In this document: positions 41,051 through 50,039 of the stretch, piece by piece
How the letters are laid out: each line of letters opens with the position of its first letter
Numbering within the stretch: the stretch's first letter is position 1
NCBI RefSeq assembly: GCF_963665245.1
Contig: NZ_OY762269.1
Location: 2,796,501-2,860,500, forward strand
From: an uncultured Paludibaculum sp.
Lineage (GTDB): Bacteria > Acidobacteriota > Terriglobia > Bryobacterales > Bryobacteraceae
Direction of reading: 5' to 3'
DNA length: 64,000 bases
Translations under genes and position numbers: made by a program
The notes under the pieces: generated by a model
Told to the model about the DNA's origin: nothing
Databases searched by the model: none
The model's input: the letters and a program-made list of their open reading frames with translations, nothing else

Positions 41051-42079
41051 TCACCGCCGGCTCGCCTGGCGGGTCAAGTCCGCCATATCCACGCTGTAGC
41101 GGCGGGGCTGTTGAATAAGAGTGCGTTGGTAGATCGTCTCGGCCTCGCGCCGGGCTGCCTTGGACTCCTCGCCGCGCCTGGCGCGCTTCAGTAAGTTGGC
41201 GTAGTCGGATAGCAGGTGCGCCAGGAATACATGGCCGGTGCCTATGGTGGACCGCACGACTTCGATGGCACGGCGCATCATCTCCAGTGACTCCGTGCTG
41301 TTTTGATCCGTCGCCACCATCATGGCCAGGTTGCCGAGAGCGGTGGCGTACTCGACGACCTGCACCCGCTGGTTCTTCTCGAGGATCTCGACCGCCGTCC
41401 GAAGCTCCTGCCGGGCTTCTTCCTTGCGCCCTTGCTTCCACAGGATGAGCCCGAGTTCAGTGTGAATCTGCGACCGCTCTTCCAGCATCATGCCGGGGTT
41501 GAGCCGTTGGATCTGGATTGCCTTGCGGGCTAGTGTCTCCGCCTGCTCCAGGTCCTGGTTCAAATAGGCAGCGGTGGCCAGCGCCCGGTAGACCCTGTTG
41601 GCCGCCGCAGAGTTCTGATCGAGGCGGCCGTCGCACTCGGCGGCCAGACTCCTGGCCAGCCGTCCCGCTTGGGCGGGTCGACCGGTTTCCGCATATAGAC
41701 TGATCAAATCCGCCTGGGCCTGTGAGCGGGCGACGAAGCCCATTTCACCGGTCTTCTCCCAAAGTTGGATGGCCGTCTTTAGGAGAGCTTCCGCTTCGAT
41801 GGGCCGCCCGAGCAAGGCAGCCAGGCTGCCCAGATACTCGTAGCTTCGCGCCCTCATTTGAAGCGCGTCTGGAGCCGCCTGGCTCAGTGCGCTGGCCTGC
41901 TGCAATGTCTGATAGGCCTCCTGATAGGCTCCGGCCTGGCGCTGCTGCCGGGCTGTTTCCACAAGACTCATCCACCGCCGGATTGGCTCCTCCTGCGGGG
42001 CGCCGGACTGTCCGCTCGCTACACAGCCGATGACTATCGCGCTCCACTGCGCGATGAGACACACAAATCCTCTTCGCAT
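41051..42079 (-). CDS. Secreted TPR-repeat protein, paralogue 1
   Basis: 342 aa; the start is set by comparison with the two paralogues, which gives all three exactly 1029 nt. A signal peptide (MRRGFVCLIAQWSAIVIG-C) could be a lipobox. At least six helical TPR-like repeats follow (GAYQEAYQTLQQASALSQ, EALLKTAIQLWEKTGE, ETLARKAIQIQRLNPGM, EEARQELRTAVEILEKNQ, SLEMMRRAIEVVRSTIG). The C-terminus RRYSVDMADLTRQASRR is shared by the family. No catalytic motif. Function unknown; TPR proteins usually mediate protein contacts. The conserved leader element lies 96-115 nt upstream. Confidence 0.8.
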   Translation of the reverse strand: MRRGFVCLIAQWSAIVIGCVASGQSGAPQEEPIRRWMSLVETARQQRQAGAYQEAYQTLQQASALSQAAPDALQMRARSYEYLGSLAALLGRPIEAEALLKTAIQLWEKTGEMGFVARSQAQADLISLYAETGRPAQAGRLARSLAAECDGRLDQNSAAANRVYRALATAAYLNQDLEQAETLARKAIQIQRLNPGMMLEERSQIHTELGLILWKQGRKEEARQELRTAVEILEKNQRVQVVEYATALGNLAMMVATDQNSTESLEMMRRAIEVVRSTIGTGHVFLAHLLSDYANLLKRARRGEESKAARREAETIYQRTLIQQPRRYSVDMADLTRQASRR

Positions 42080-42174
42080 TGGCACCTCTCTTTGGCTGGC
42101 CGATTTCGTTCGGGTGCCGGAAGACAGAACAAGGGCGTCAAGAGCGCTTCAGGGCGCCCAGCGGCAGCGTCTAG

Positions 42175-42194
42175 GTGCTTCGGTCAGCCGGAAA
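42175..42194 (-). promoter_or_regulatory. Conserved leader element of TPR cassette, copy 1
   Basis: On the gene strand this reads TTTCCGGCTGACCGAAGCAC, identical to copy 2 (49426-49445) and one base different from copy 3 (52472-52491). It is followed here by a poorer hairpin than in the other two cassettes. Confidence 0.6.
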
Positions 42195-42268
42195 CATGTG
42201 ATCGATGTGAGCCGCCTGGCTTCCACCGCCTGGCGGGCTTACCGCGTTTGACTGTTGTGGACCAAGTA

Positions 42269-42349
42269 CTACCCTGCAATACGGCGTATGCCGGCAAGTT
42301 GCTGTAACAAATCCCGAGAATTGACAGATGACACAGGAGTGTTGTCCAT
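42269..42349 (-). CDS. Short ORF related to the 32-codon ORF upstream of TPR genes, copy 1
   Basis: 26 codons from ATG: MDNTPVSSVNSRDLLQQLAG then IRRIAG. The C-terminal half aligns with the two 32-codon ORFs upstream of the other TPR paralogues (VNFLDLLQQTANNSRIA). A longer upstream frame also exists. Alternatively the block is a conserved promoter region that happens to be open. Low confidence as a gene. Confidence 0.35.
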   Translation of the reverse strand: MDNTPVSSVNSRDLLQQLAGIRRIAG

Positions 42350-42465
42350 GGGTGAATCCCTGGAGTTTGGGGCCGCCTTGACTTCGGTGTGGGGATGTTC
42401 GCTTCGTTCAGGCTGATGGTCCCACTGTCGGAGGTCATGGCCTTCGGTGTCTCGATTCCGGCCGG

Positions 42466-42735
42466 TTACGCCATCAAATCGGCCAGACCCTGCTCCACGC
42501 GGGCGATGTTGCGAGCGATCCAGTGGTAGTAGACCTTCAGCGAAGTTGCGACGGTGACTTGGGGGGCGTTCTGAGCGGAGACATGGTGGTCGGAAGCGCC
42601 GACCCGCGTCATCGACTGGAGTTCCGGCGATAGGCAAGCCCATATCCGGAGTGTCGCGTCCGACACGTCGTTCACGAATCTGTTTGAGATGGGCATCTGT
42701 GGCGTGCCCGCCCTGGTGGACGACCGAGGCGTCAC
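42466..42735 (-). CDS. Hypothetical protein coupled to class V aminotransferase
   Basis: 89 aa from a GTG that overlaps the aminotransferase stop (GTGA, 42732-42735). Contains NRFVNDVSDATLRIWACLSP and TSLKVYYHWIARNIARVEQG, which look like genuine helical protein, but I know no family. It may be a small gene translated by coupling or the truncated end of a former longer gene. An internal ATG (42696) is an alternative start. Confidence 0.4.
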   Translation of the reverse strand: MTPRSSTRAGTPQMPISNRFVNDVSDATLRIWACLSPELQSMTRVGASDHHVSAQNAPQVTVATSLKVYYHWIARNIARVEQGLADLMA

Positions 42736-43955
42736 GACCGCGCGATCTGGAGAATGGCTTCGGTGAAGCGGTCTACTTCGTCAGGGGAATGATAGATGTT
42801 CGGGGACACTCGGATGCAATCGAACTCATCTGCGATAACTCGCGTGCGGACGTGAATCCGATACTTCTGTTCCAGCGTCTCGGTGATGCGCGTGGCGGCG
42901 ATGCCGTCGATGGAGAGTGCACCGATGCCGCATGACTGTGCCGGATCGTCGCTGACCCGAAGGCGGATGCGCGCATTACGGCTGAGCGGTTCGGACCAGC
43001 GGCGGCGCAGATAGCGAAGCCTTTCCTGTTTGCGCTCGGGCCCCAGGCCGCGGTGAAATGCCAGCGCGTCCGCAATCGCGTTGCGCATTGCCACCGGTTG
43101 TGTGCCCACGCTCTCGAACTTGCGGATGTCGCCGGCCATCGAAGCAGGTGCACCCATCAGGGGCCAGACCTTCGGGATCAGTTCGCGGCGTACGTAAAGA
43201 AAGCCCGTGCCCACCGGCGCGGTCAGCCATTTGTGGAGGCTTGTCGCATAGAAATCGCAGTCCAGATCGTCGCGCCGGAAGACCAGGTGAGCGAAGCCGT
43301 GCGCGCCGTCGACGATGGAATAGATTCCTCGTTTGCGGGCTTCGCGGCAAATGTCGGCCACCGGGAAGATCTGTCCGGTGGTGAAGGTCATGTGTGAGAC
43401 CAGAATGGCGCGCGTTTTGGACGTTGCACGTTCCCAGAACAAATCCGCGAGTTGCCGGGGTGACTTGGGTGGAGAGGGGTAGGCGAACCTCCGCAGCACG
43501 ATCCCATCGCGCCGCGCCCTTTGTTCCAGGCTTGAAATCATGCTTGGGTAGTCCTGGGTTGTGGTCAGGACTTCGTCCCCCGCCTTGAGATCCAGACCGT
43601 AGATGACGGTGTGCAGGCCCTCACTGGTGTTGCGCGTCAGGGCCAGTTCTTCACCGGAACAGCCGAAGTCGCGCGCCAACTCGCCGCGGACCACCTCGGT
43701 TTCCGGGATCAGAAGCTGATCGACGTAGTGGGACGGGGACAGGTTGGTTACGGTCCAGTAACGCTCCATGGCCTGCTGGACGGCGATGGGCGCCGGGCAG
43801 AGCGACCCGTTGTTGAAGTTCAGCAGATTCCGGTCGACCGAAAACGCAAGCCGTGTCTGGAACCAGAAGTCTTCATTCCGTGCGGCCTGCTCCGGAGTCT
43901 GGGCTCGTAAGGTCTGGGCCGCAGCCGTGAGTGCGAGGACATGGCGCCTCGTCAT
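42732..43955 (-). CDS. Tat-exported class V aminotransferase (isopenicillin-N epimerase-like)
   Basis: 407 aa; the twin-arginine-type start MTRRHVLALTAAAQTLRA is taken five codons after the first possible Met. PLP fold-type I, class V: LLNFNNGSLCPAP, ALTRNTSEGLHTVIYGL, VSHMTFTTGQIFPV, YSIVDGAHGFAHL (Asp for PLP N1) and FYATSLHKWLTAPVGTGFLY (Schiff-base Lys). The subgroup includes isopenicillin-N epimerase and cysteine desulfurase-like enzymes; the reaction here is unknown. Export with a bound cofactor would explain the Tat signal. Confidence 0.85.
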   Translation of the reverse strand: MTRRHVLALTAAAQTLRAQTPEQAARNEDFWFQTRLAFSVDRNLLNFNNGSLCPAPIAVQQAMERYWTVTNLSPSHYVDQLLIPETEVVRGELARDFGCSGEELALTRNTSEGLHTVIYGLDLKAGDEVLTTTQDYPSMISSLEQRARRDGIVLRRFAYPSPPKSPRQLADLFWERATSKTRAILVSHMTFTTGQIFPVADICREARKRGIYSIVDGAHGFAHLVFRRDDLDCDFYATSLHKWLTAPVGTGFLYVRRELIPKVWPLMGAPASMAGDIRKFESVGTQPVAMRNAIADALAFHRGLGPERKQERLRYLRRRWSEPLSRNARIRLRVSDDPAQSCGIGALSIDGIAATRITETLEQKYRIHVRTRVIADEFDCIRVSPNIYHSPDEVDRFTEAILQIARS

Positions 43956-43970
43956 CCGTCCATCCGTCAT

Positions 43971-44448
43971 GGTCCATTGTGGAGGGGCGGCGGCAGGATG
44001 GTCAAGGCCGACGGCGCTCCGCTTCCGAACCGGCAGGTAACCATCGCGGCCCGATCACACGGGCCATGAGCGCCAGACCGCTGGCTCAACCTGTCAGGGT
44101 GGCGGACGGATTCCGGCCTCCGGCTTCCGGACTCGGGCTTCAGGCTGGAGGCCAGACTAAATGAACATATAATGGCCCACCGCGGGAGATTCCCCTATCA
44201 TCGGGAGCGTGCCAGGACCCACGACGTCTATTGCTGCCGCTGTCGATGACGACTTTCGAGGCAGTGAATCCAGTGCCGCTCTGGCGGAGCCGGCCGGATA
44301 CGAACCCATTCTCCTCTCATAGGCGGAAGATTGGCGCAACTCCGTCGCTCCTTCAGCGATGACTTGCCGATGTACAAACTCCTCGCTCATGCGGAACTGC
44401 CGGCACTGATCGATTACACGGTGAGTGAGCTAATCAGGAGATGATCCC
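43971..44448. other. 478-bp intergenic region with one GC palindrome
   Basis: No convincing gene. A palindrome GGCCTCCGGC / GCTGGAGGCC (44115-44124 with 44144-44153) can form a 10-bp stem with one G-U pair. ATATAAT near 44168 could be a -10 box, but the distance to the response-regulator gene is ~280 bp. Confidence 0.4.
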
Positions 44449-45162
44449 ATGAACCAATGCGAGCATGAACGCGGAGCTACCAATGTCGGGGTCGAGGCGA
44501 TTCAATCTCTGTATCCGCAACGGCTCACTCAAGCAACTGACCGGGCGTGCATTCGTGTGCTCTGTGTCGATTACCATCCCCTTTTGAGGGAAGGCGTATC
44601 AAGGGTTCTGAGCGAACAGCCGGACATGGTGGTGGTAGCGCAGGCCGCAACCGGACGCGAAGGCATTCGCCAGTTTCGGGAACATCGGCCGGACGTGACA
44701 CTCCTGGATCTCAGACTGCCGGACATGAGTGGAGCCGAGCTGATCCGTTCGATTCGGGCGGAGTTCCGCGAGGCTCGTACGGTAGTCCTGACAACCTCGG
44801 AAGGTGACGCAGAGATCCGGCTGGCCCTCGGGGCGGGTGCGCGCGGCTATCTGCTCAAAACGATGTCGCCCGATCATGTACTGAGGGCCATTCGGATGGT
44901 CCACGCGGGCAAGAGAAGCGTAGCCCCGGAAGTCGCGGCACAACTGGCCGAGCATGCATGCGATATCGAATTGACTGCGCGCGAGGTCGAGGTGTTGCGC
45001 CATGTTGCCGGCGGCAACCGAAATCGAGATATCGCCAGCAACCTGTCTATCTCAGAAGACACGGTAAAAGCGCATATCAGGAGTATCATGTCGAAGCTCG
45101 GAGCGAGTGGCCGTACACAAGCCCTCGCAATCGCGCTGCGCCGTGGGATCGTGCACCTGTAG
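44449..45162 (+). CDS. NarL/FixJ-type response regulator with LuxR HTH
   Basis: 237 aa. Residues ~1-32 are an unusual N-terminal extension. The receiver domain (~35-155) has CVDYHPLLREGV, phosphoacceptor DLRLPD (D87), Thr at VVLTT and RGYLLK (K137). The C-terminal LuxR HTH (~172-235) has LTAREVEVLRHVAGGNRNRDIASNL and SEDTVKAHIRSIMSKLGA. A cytoplasmic transcription factor activated by phosphorylation. No histidine kinase lies nearby, so it is an orphan regulator in this window. The second acidic residue of the usual DD pair reads as DY here. Confidence 0.93.
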   Translation: MNQCEHERGATNVGVEAIQSLYPQRLTQATDRACIRVLCVDYHPLLREGVSRVLSEQPDMVVVAQAATGREGIRQFREHRPDVTLLDLRLPDMSGAELIRSIRAEFREARTVVLTTSEGDAEIRLALGAGARGYLLKTMSPDHVLRAIRMVHAGKRSVAPEVAAQLAEHACDIELTAREVEVLRHVAGGNRNRDIASNLSISEDTVKAHIRSIMSKLGASGRTQALAIALRRGIVHL

Positions 45163-45403
45163 CGGGACACCGTCGTCACCCATCGCCGCGGAAGCTGCAT
45201 CTGGTCCGGAAACTCGATACGTTATGCGCCCAGAGCCAACGAAGAGTCAGATGTGCATTCGGGACTTCCGGGCCCTGCCGGTGAGTGTGTAAGAGGTGCC
45301 ATTGATGCGCAGGAGCAGCCCCCGTCTGGACGTCGAGCGAGCCCGAAGCGTGCCTGTCTTTGTGAGCGATTAGGATGGACGCCGGCAGTCACACATCGCG
45401 GGG

Positions 45404-46462
45404 TCAGGCAGAAGGCCGGTGGTAGCCGGCCCGCGCCGAGCCTGGCCCGCTTATGCGCACGGCGATCGAGCCATCGAGTCCCGGCAGCGGCAGCGATAGA
45501 GCCTCGGACTCCACCGCCGCCCGCTCCCTCGCAGACAGCCGGCGCCAGACGTCGATCGAGACCTCGGCGCCCGATCGACGCCACACCCCCACGATCTCTC
45601 CACTCACCAGCAGGGCGCCCGGCCAGACGCGCGACGTCCACAATTCCGCACGCCGCCTGGACTCAGGTACGAGGATCTCCCGATCGGCGCCCCACGAGAG
45701 GTAGAACGCATCGCCGCTGGGCAGCAGCCGTGCCGGCGCAACCGGTCCGGGCCGGGCTCGGAACGCTGCCTCATCTTCGGCCAGGATCCATGCGTCGCCA
45801 GCCGGTGTCCGCACGGCGGTCAGCGCCGCCGCCAGTGCCTCGAACGCGGTGCTCGCCTCAGCGGGCCGAATCCCTCCCCATTTGGCGAAAGACGCGGCTG
45901 TCGATGGACCAAAGACGTGGAGGTGCCGGCGAGCGAGTTCGAGACGTGCCTGTTCCGGATCCACGTCGGGTGTAGGTCCGGTCCAGACAACAGGCTGGCG
46001 CGCACCTTCCCAGCGCAGAAGAACCCGGCCCGTCGCGGCCGCATATCGAAGACTGTTCGGCTGCACGCCCATCGCGCGCCCGGCTTGGCCGAACGGCATC
46101 CGCTGGCCATTGAGGAACGCGTGGAGCCGCTCCGCCGTGTCGAGCGCTCTTGCGCGCCGGACTGCATCGGCCGGCAGACGCCCCAACGAGAACACGGCGA
46201 GATCCACCGCCGCCACCACGTAGTCATTGAAACGCGGGCCCCAAAGTTGGACCAGGGATGGATGCTCCCAACTGATCGATGTGGTCTCGGCAACGCGCGC
46301 GTGGATCGATAGCAAGGCGGCGCGCGGCACGGAGTCCTGCAACCCGGCCCACGCTGCCCTTCGCAGCGAGTCCGCTCCGGCCGGCAGGCGTTTGTCCAGC
46401 AAACAAACCGTCCTGCGGAAGCAGAGGATCTGCGATCGCGAGAGCTCAAGTCGAGGAATCAC
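45404..46462 (-). CDS. Winged-helix DNA-binding (AlkZ/YcaQ-like, HTH_42) protein
   Basis: 352 aa, full length for the family (COG3214). Characteristic segments are LWGPRFNDYVVAAVDLAVFSLGRLP, RLHAFLNGQRMPFGQAGRAMG, LLRWEGARQPVVWTGPTP and YLSWGADREILVPESRRRAELW. Studied members (AlkZ, YcaQ) are DNA glycosylases that unhook interstrand crosslinks, and some protect antibiotic producers. Without a check of the catalytic Gln motif I cannot say whether this copy is active. Convergent with the response-regulator gene. Confidence 0.78.
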   Translation of the reverse strand: MIPRLELSRSQILCFRRTVCLLDKRLPAGADSLRRAAWAGLQDSVPRAALLSIHARVAETTSISWEHPSLVQLWGPRFNDYVVAAVDLAVFSLGRLPADAVRRARALDTAERLHAFLNGQRMPFGQAGRAMGVQPNSLRYAAATGRVLLRWEGARQPVVWTGPTPDVDPEQARLELARRHLHVFGPSTAASFAKWGGIRPAEASTAFEALAAALTAVRTPAGDAWILAEDEAAFRARPGPVAPARLLPSGDAFYLSWGADREILVPESRRRAELWTSRVWPGALLVSGEIVGVWRRSGAEVSIDVWRRLSARERAAVESEALSLPLPGLDGSIAVRISGPGSARAGYHRPSA

Positions 46463-46750
46463 TGCGGGCCCAGTTCCTCAACACATTCTACTTGCTGTCA
46501 CGAATCCGCCAGCCGTCCAGCTCCAGAGGTTGGCAGTCCATCCGACGAGTAGGGGACTCTTCGACACGATGATTCCCCCCGCCCTGATCGCCTGCGCTAT
46601 GCGATCCAACCAGTTCTTCTTACGCACGCAGGGTGCGCTACAGGCTGTTGCCATCTATCTGGTAGGGCTGTGCGCGCGAGTTCGGCGGGGACTGAAGATC
46701 CGCTCGTGCCTTGCCATTTATCTTGACCAGCAGGCCCAGCCCGCACCCGC
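46463..46750. other. Intergenic stretch without recognisable gene
   Basis: Between the winged-helix gene and the beta-lactamase-like gene on the same strand. Open frames here lack family features. Confidence 0.4.
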
Positions 46751-48184
46751 CTACGGCTTCGTCCGCTTCGCCACTCCACCCCCGGCGTGCAGTTCCATCG
46801 TTCCGTCGGCAGCCTTCTTGAACCTGGTTGGCGGCACGTGACCATCCATATCGAAGAACGAGTCCGGAGCCTCAGCCTCCAGGATTGCGTCGCCGTCGCC
46901 AATGCCTGACGTGAGCTGTCCGTCCTTCACGCGAATCCGCACCACCGGCCCGCCCGGAAATGCGTAGTCGCCAACGTACGACGCGAGCACCGCCGCATCC
47001 ACGCGCACGACGCTCCGTTCCTTCGGCAGGTAGTCTACCCAGCCATACTCCACGGCGATGGAGCGCAGAACCTCCATGGCCAAGTCGCCCCCCTCGTCGC
47101 CGTTGGTCATCACAATGGCGCCATCGCCCGAGTCGCGATATGCGAAGTACTGGCAGCGGTAGCCCTCATTCGCGCCGCCATGAGAAAACGATGCGCGGCC
47201 GTCTGTTTCATTGAGCCCGATGCCCAGCCCGTAGTTCCCCGCGCTCTTGCTCAGCATCGTCTTCACCGTTTCGGCCTTCAGCACGCGGCCCGGCTTCTGG
47301 ATCTCCATCACCCACCGGGCCAGTTCGCTCGGCGTCGTCCACAACCCAGCGGCGGTCTTCTCCGGATACGTGTGCCACCGCCCCGCGATTGCCCGGCCAT
47401 CGCCGCGATACGCGCTCGCCGCATTCCGCGCACGCTCCTCGCCCAGCGGCTGCTCGTAGGAGCTCCGTTTCATCCCCAGCGGATCGAGAATCAGCGCCCG
47501 GGCGAGATGCTCAAACCGCTGACCCGTGACGTCTTCCAGAAGCAGTTGCATCACCTCGTACCCGCCGCCAGAGTAGCGGTAGCCACTGCCCGGAGCCTTG
47601 GTGACGCGCACCGGCGCGGTATTGGCCGGAGCCTTGCCATCGAGCAATTGCGGCAGCGTCGGCACCGCCACGCCCTGCGCGTAGCCGGGGAAGCCGTGCA
47701 CCGTGAGTCCGGCGTTGTGGCTCAGCAGTCGCCGCAGCGTGACTTTCTCCGTCCGGGTAAACTCGTTGTCCGGAACCTTCCAGCTCCGCAGCTTTGCGTT
47801 GACATCTTCGTCCAGGCTGAGTATGCCCTGCTCGACCAGCCGCATCGCCACCGAAGCCGCGACGCCCTTACTGAGCGAGGCTGCCTGGAACAGCGTCTCG
47901 GCCGTCACGGGGGCGCCGCTGCCGGCATCACGCTGCCCATACCCGCGCGCCCACTCCACCCGGCCAGCATGAATCACCGCCACGCTGACGCCGGGCACCT
48001 TGTAATGCTTCATGCGCGCCGAAAGGCTCATTCGCTCGAGCGGGCTGCCCTTCAGCCGGTTCGGCTTCTGCAGCCCGTTTTCCACCCGCGCGATGCGCGC
48101 TTCCATCGGCGTGGCGGCGGGAAGAAGCGGCAGTCCGGCGAGCGCACACACCACCATCGCCGCAACGAAATTGCGTGGAGTCAT
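46751..48184 (-). CDS. Serine hydrolase of the beta-lactamase class C / esterase family
   Basis: 477 aa with a signal peptide (NFVAAMVVCALAGLPLLPAA). The active-site SxxK is SLSK within LFQAASLSKGVAA, the second motif is YSGGGYEVMQ (Tyr of YxN-like) and the third is HGGANEGYR. Between them, LLSHNAGLTVHGFPGYA and RALILDPLGMKRSSYE are typical of the family. A C-terminal lipocalin-like domain (about 380-470, YVGDYAFPGGPVVRIRVKDGQL) follows. It acts in the periplasm as a peptidase, esterase or lactamase; the substrate is unknown. Confidence 0.9.
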   Translation of the reverse strand: MTPRNFVAAMVVCALAGLPLLPAATPMEARIARVENGLQKPNRLKGSPLERMSLSARMKHYKVPGVSVAVIHAGRVEWARGYGQRDAGSGAPVTAETLFQAASLSKGVAASVAMRLVEQGILSLDEDVNAKLRSWKVPDNEFTRTEKVTLRRLLSHNAGLTVHGFPGYAQGVAVPTLPQLLDGKAPANTAPVRVTKAPGSGYRYSGGGYEVMQLLLEDVTGQRFEHLARALILDPLGMKRSSYEQPLGEERARNAASAYRGDGRAIAGRWHTYPEKTAAGLWTTPSELARWVMEIQKPGRVLKAETVKTMLSKSAGNYGLGIGLNETDGRASFSHGGANEGYRCQYFAYRDSGDGAIVMTNGDEGGDLAMEVLRSIAVEYGWVDYLPKERSVVRVDAAVLASYVGDYAFPGGPVVRIRVKDGQLTSGIGDGDAILEAEAPDSFFDMDGHVPPTRFKKAADGTMELHAGGGVAKRTKP

Positions 48185-48306
48185 GTCAGTTTATGATACG
48201 CATGGCCGGGGCTAAAGTTCGGCCGTTTTCCCGGCGTACGCCCATCGTCAGGACAATCTGACGCCCAGGGGCTCCGCGCATTCCGGCGGAGAAGCGCGGC
48301 AAGCCA

Positions 48307-49335
48307 TCAGCGCCTGACGGCTCCCCGCGTCAGGTCCGCCACGTCCACGCTGTAGCGGCCGGGTTGCTGAACGAGGGTGCGTTGGTAGATCGTCTGGGCC
48401 TCGCGGCGGGCTGCCTTCGATTCATCGCCGCGCTTTGCGTTCTTCAATAGCTCGGCGTAGTTCGTCAACAACTCCGCCAGGAAGACGTGCCCGGTACCCA
48501 CGCTGGAGCGCACGACCCCAATGGCGCGATCGAGCAGGCCCAGCGCGCGCGGGTCGTGGTGCTCGGAGGCCATCATCATAGCGAGGTTCGCCAAGGCGGC
48601 GGCATATTCGAGAGACTGCGTGCGCTCCTGCTTCTCCAGAACTTCCGTGGCCTTGCGCGCCTCCTGGAGAGCCGCGCCGCGGTGGTCCCGTTTCCACAAG
48701 ATCAGGCCCAGTTGATTGTGGGCCTGCGACCTCTCCTCGGGCGACATGTCCGCGTTCTTGTCCTTGATCCTGACAGCCTTCCGGCACAGTGACTCGGCGC
48801 GGTCCATGTCTTGATTGAGATAGGCCGCGGCGGAAATCGCTATGAGAACGCGGCCTTCCGCCGTGCTGTCGGACCCCAGTTTCCCCTCTGCATCCGCGGC
48901 GAGCCTTTTGGCCAGCCGATCCGCCCGGCCCGTTTGGCCCGTCTCGACATACAAACTGACGAGATCCGCTTTGGACTGCAGCAGGGCGACGGTGGCCGGC
49001 TCACCGAGGGTCTCCCAGATCCGGATGGCGGCCAGATAGTGGCCTTCCGCTTCCAAGGGGCGGCCCAACGCCGAGGCGACACTCCCCAGCGACTCATAGG
49101 TGCGGGCCTGCAGTATCGGAGGACCGGGCATGGTGCGGCTGATCGCTCCGGCCTCCTCGAACCCGCGGTACGCTGCCTCATAGGCGCCGCCTTCGCGCAA
49201 CTCCTGCGCCGCGTGCATGGCCTGCTCCCAGCGTTGAACGGTTGCCTTGTCCGGCGCCTCCGATTGCCCTTCGACTGGGCAACCCATGGCCAGCAGGCAC
49301 CAATGCGCGGCTAGACACACGAATCCTGTTCTCAT
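48307..49335 (-). CDS. Secreted TPR-repeat protein, paralogue 2
   Basis: 342 aa with signal peptide and Cys (MRTGFVCLAAHWCLLAMGC). TPR-like repeats run through the protein (GAYEAAYRGFEEAGAISRT, EGHYLAAIRIWETLGE, ESLCRKAVRIKDKNADM, ALQEARKATEVLEKQER, ALGLLDRAIGVVRSSVG), ending RYSVDVADLTRGAVRR. About 60% identical by eye to paralogues 1 and 3 over the repeats. AGAGAGGAACC just upstream is the ribosome site. Its leader holds the conserved element and a strong terminator-like hairpin. Confidence 0.82.
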   Translation of the reverse strand: MRTGFVCLAAHWCLLAMGCPVEGQSEAPDKATVQRWEQAMHAAQELREGGAYEAAYRGFEEAGAISRTMPGPPILQARTYESLGSVASALGRPLEAEGHYLAAIRIWETLGEPATVALLQSKADLVSLYVETGQTGRADRLAKRLAADAEGKLGSDSTAEGRVLIAISAAAYLNQDMDRAESLCRKAVRIKDKNADMSPEERSQAHNQLGLILWKRDHRGAALQEARKATEVLEKQERTQSLEYAAALANLAMMMASEHHDPRALGLLDRAIGVVRSSVGTGHVFLAELLTNYAELLKNAKRGDESKAARREAQTIYQRTLVQQPGRYSVDVADLTRGAVRR

Positions 49336-49372
49336 TGGTTCCTCTCTTCCGTTCGTCGATTTCCGGCGGCGC

Positions 49373-49422
49373 AAAACAAAAGAGGCCGCCACTTGGGACG
49401 CTGTGTCCCTCGCGGCGGCCTC
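49373..49422 (-). terminator. Leader terminator/attenuator of TPR paralogue 2
   Basis: On the gene strand a perfect 9-bp stem GAGGCCGCC/GGCGGCCTC is followed by TTTTGTTTT, 38 nt before the TPR start. It lies between the 69-aa gene and the TPR gene, so read-through would control the TPR gene. Confidence 0.7.
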
Positions 49423-49425
49423 CGA

Positions 49426-49445
49426 GTGCTTCGGTCAGCCGGAAA
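49426..49445 (-). promoter_or_regulatory. Conserved leader element of TPR cassette, copy 2
   Basis: TTTCCGGCTGACCGAAGCAC on the gene strand, directly preceding the terminator stem; identical to copy 1. Confidence 0.6.
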
Positions 49446-49457
49446 CAGATGCTCTGC

Positions 49458-49667
49458 TTAACTCTTGAACTTCACCTTGCGCCGGGTGGTCTCGGCCAAT
49501 ACGGGAAGCCCATCCTGAATGCTCAGCCTTTCAATCTCGCCAAACCTCATCTCCTGGCAGTACCGGATAAAGTCGATCCATGCCGGCGGCAGGCTTCCAG
49601 ACGTCTTGGTGCCGGAAGCCTGCCGGCTTCGAGGTGGCGCGGGCCCTTTTGCCGGGTCTTCGTTCAT
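49458..49667 (-). CDS. 69-aa conserved small protein upstream of TPR paralogue 2
   Basis: Start at MNEDPAKG with AGAGGAG 7-8 nt upstream. The C-terminal core (WIDFIRYCQEMRFGEIERLS, IQDGLPVLAETTRRKVKF) is a conserved-looking small soluble domain. The same core, with a few changes, remains in the truncated frame at 52504-52608 before TPR paralogue 3. The N-terminal part carries an inserted palindrome. No known function; the pairing with the TPR gene suggests a regulatory or partner role. Confidence 0.7.
   Translation of the reverse strand: MNEDPAKGPAPPRSRQASGTKTSGSLPPAWIDFIRYCQEMRFGEIERLSIQDGLPVLAETTRRKVKFKS
49582..49627. repeat. Palindromic repeat inside the 69-aa gene
   Basis: GCCGGC-GGC-AGGCTTCC (49582-49598) pairs with GGAAGCCTGCCGGC (49614-49627): a 14-bp stem with a 3-nt bulge. 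It is translated in frame (residues ~14-28), so it resembles a REP-like insertion tolerated within the coding sequence. Confidence 0.5.
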
Positions 49668-49767
49668 CGGGGCGTCTCCTCTGTTCTCTATGCGCGCAGC
49701 CTGCTGTCCACAGCCAGGCGCGATTACTGCGTATGATTGCACTCCCACCAGTCATCACTACTGTTCA

Positions 49768-49866
49768 CTACTGTGCAATACGACTGTTGTTTGCTGTTTG
49801 TTGTAACAAGTCCAGAAAATTGACACCTTGTGCCGGAATTCCAGCCCCAATGAGAATCTTTGACAC
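49768..49866 (-). CDS. 32-codon ORF upstream of TPR paralogue 2
   Basis: GTG start: VSKILIGAGIPAQG then VNFLDLLQQTANNSRIAQ and TAG. It has exactly the same length (99 nt with stop) as the ORF at 52615-52713. Several differences between the two in the conserved half are synonymous (AAT/AAC, TTG/CTG, TTA/TTG), which favours translation. No ribosome site is obvious. It could alternatively be a conserved promoter segment. Confidence 0.45.
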   Translation of the reverse strand: MSKILIGAGIPAQGVNFLDLLQQTANNSRIAQ

Positions 49867-50039
49867 GGGCGAAGGGCGGGTGGTTCCCGGCGGATGTGGG
49901 TTTCGGCGGGTGGAACTGGGCGCGCGGTGGGTATCCGGTCCTCCTGCGCTTGGCGGGGAACTCGCGGGAGTTGAAATGTGATTCTCATTTGTGTGTTTGC
50001 AGATAGTCACCCGCCGTCGGCTTCGCCTGCCTGCGTCAC

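Noticed and set aside
44157..44390. 77-codon minus-strand frame in the aminotransferase/response-regulator gap
   Set aside because: No ribosome site, no hydrophobic or motif pattern, composition like non-coding sequence.
45253..45975. 240-codon plus-strand frame
   Set aside because: Antisense shadow of the winged-helix gene at 45404-46462, which has clear family motifs.
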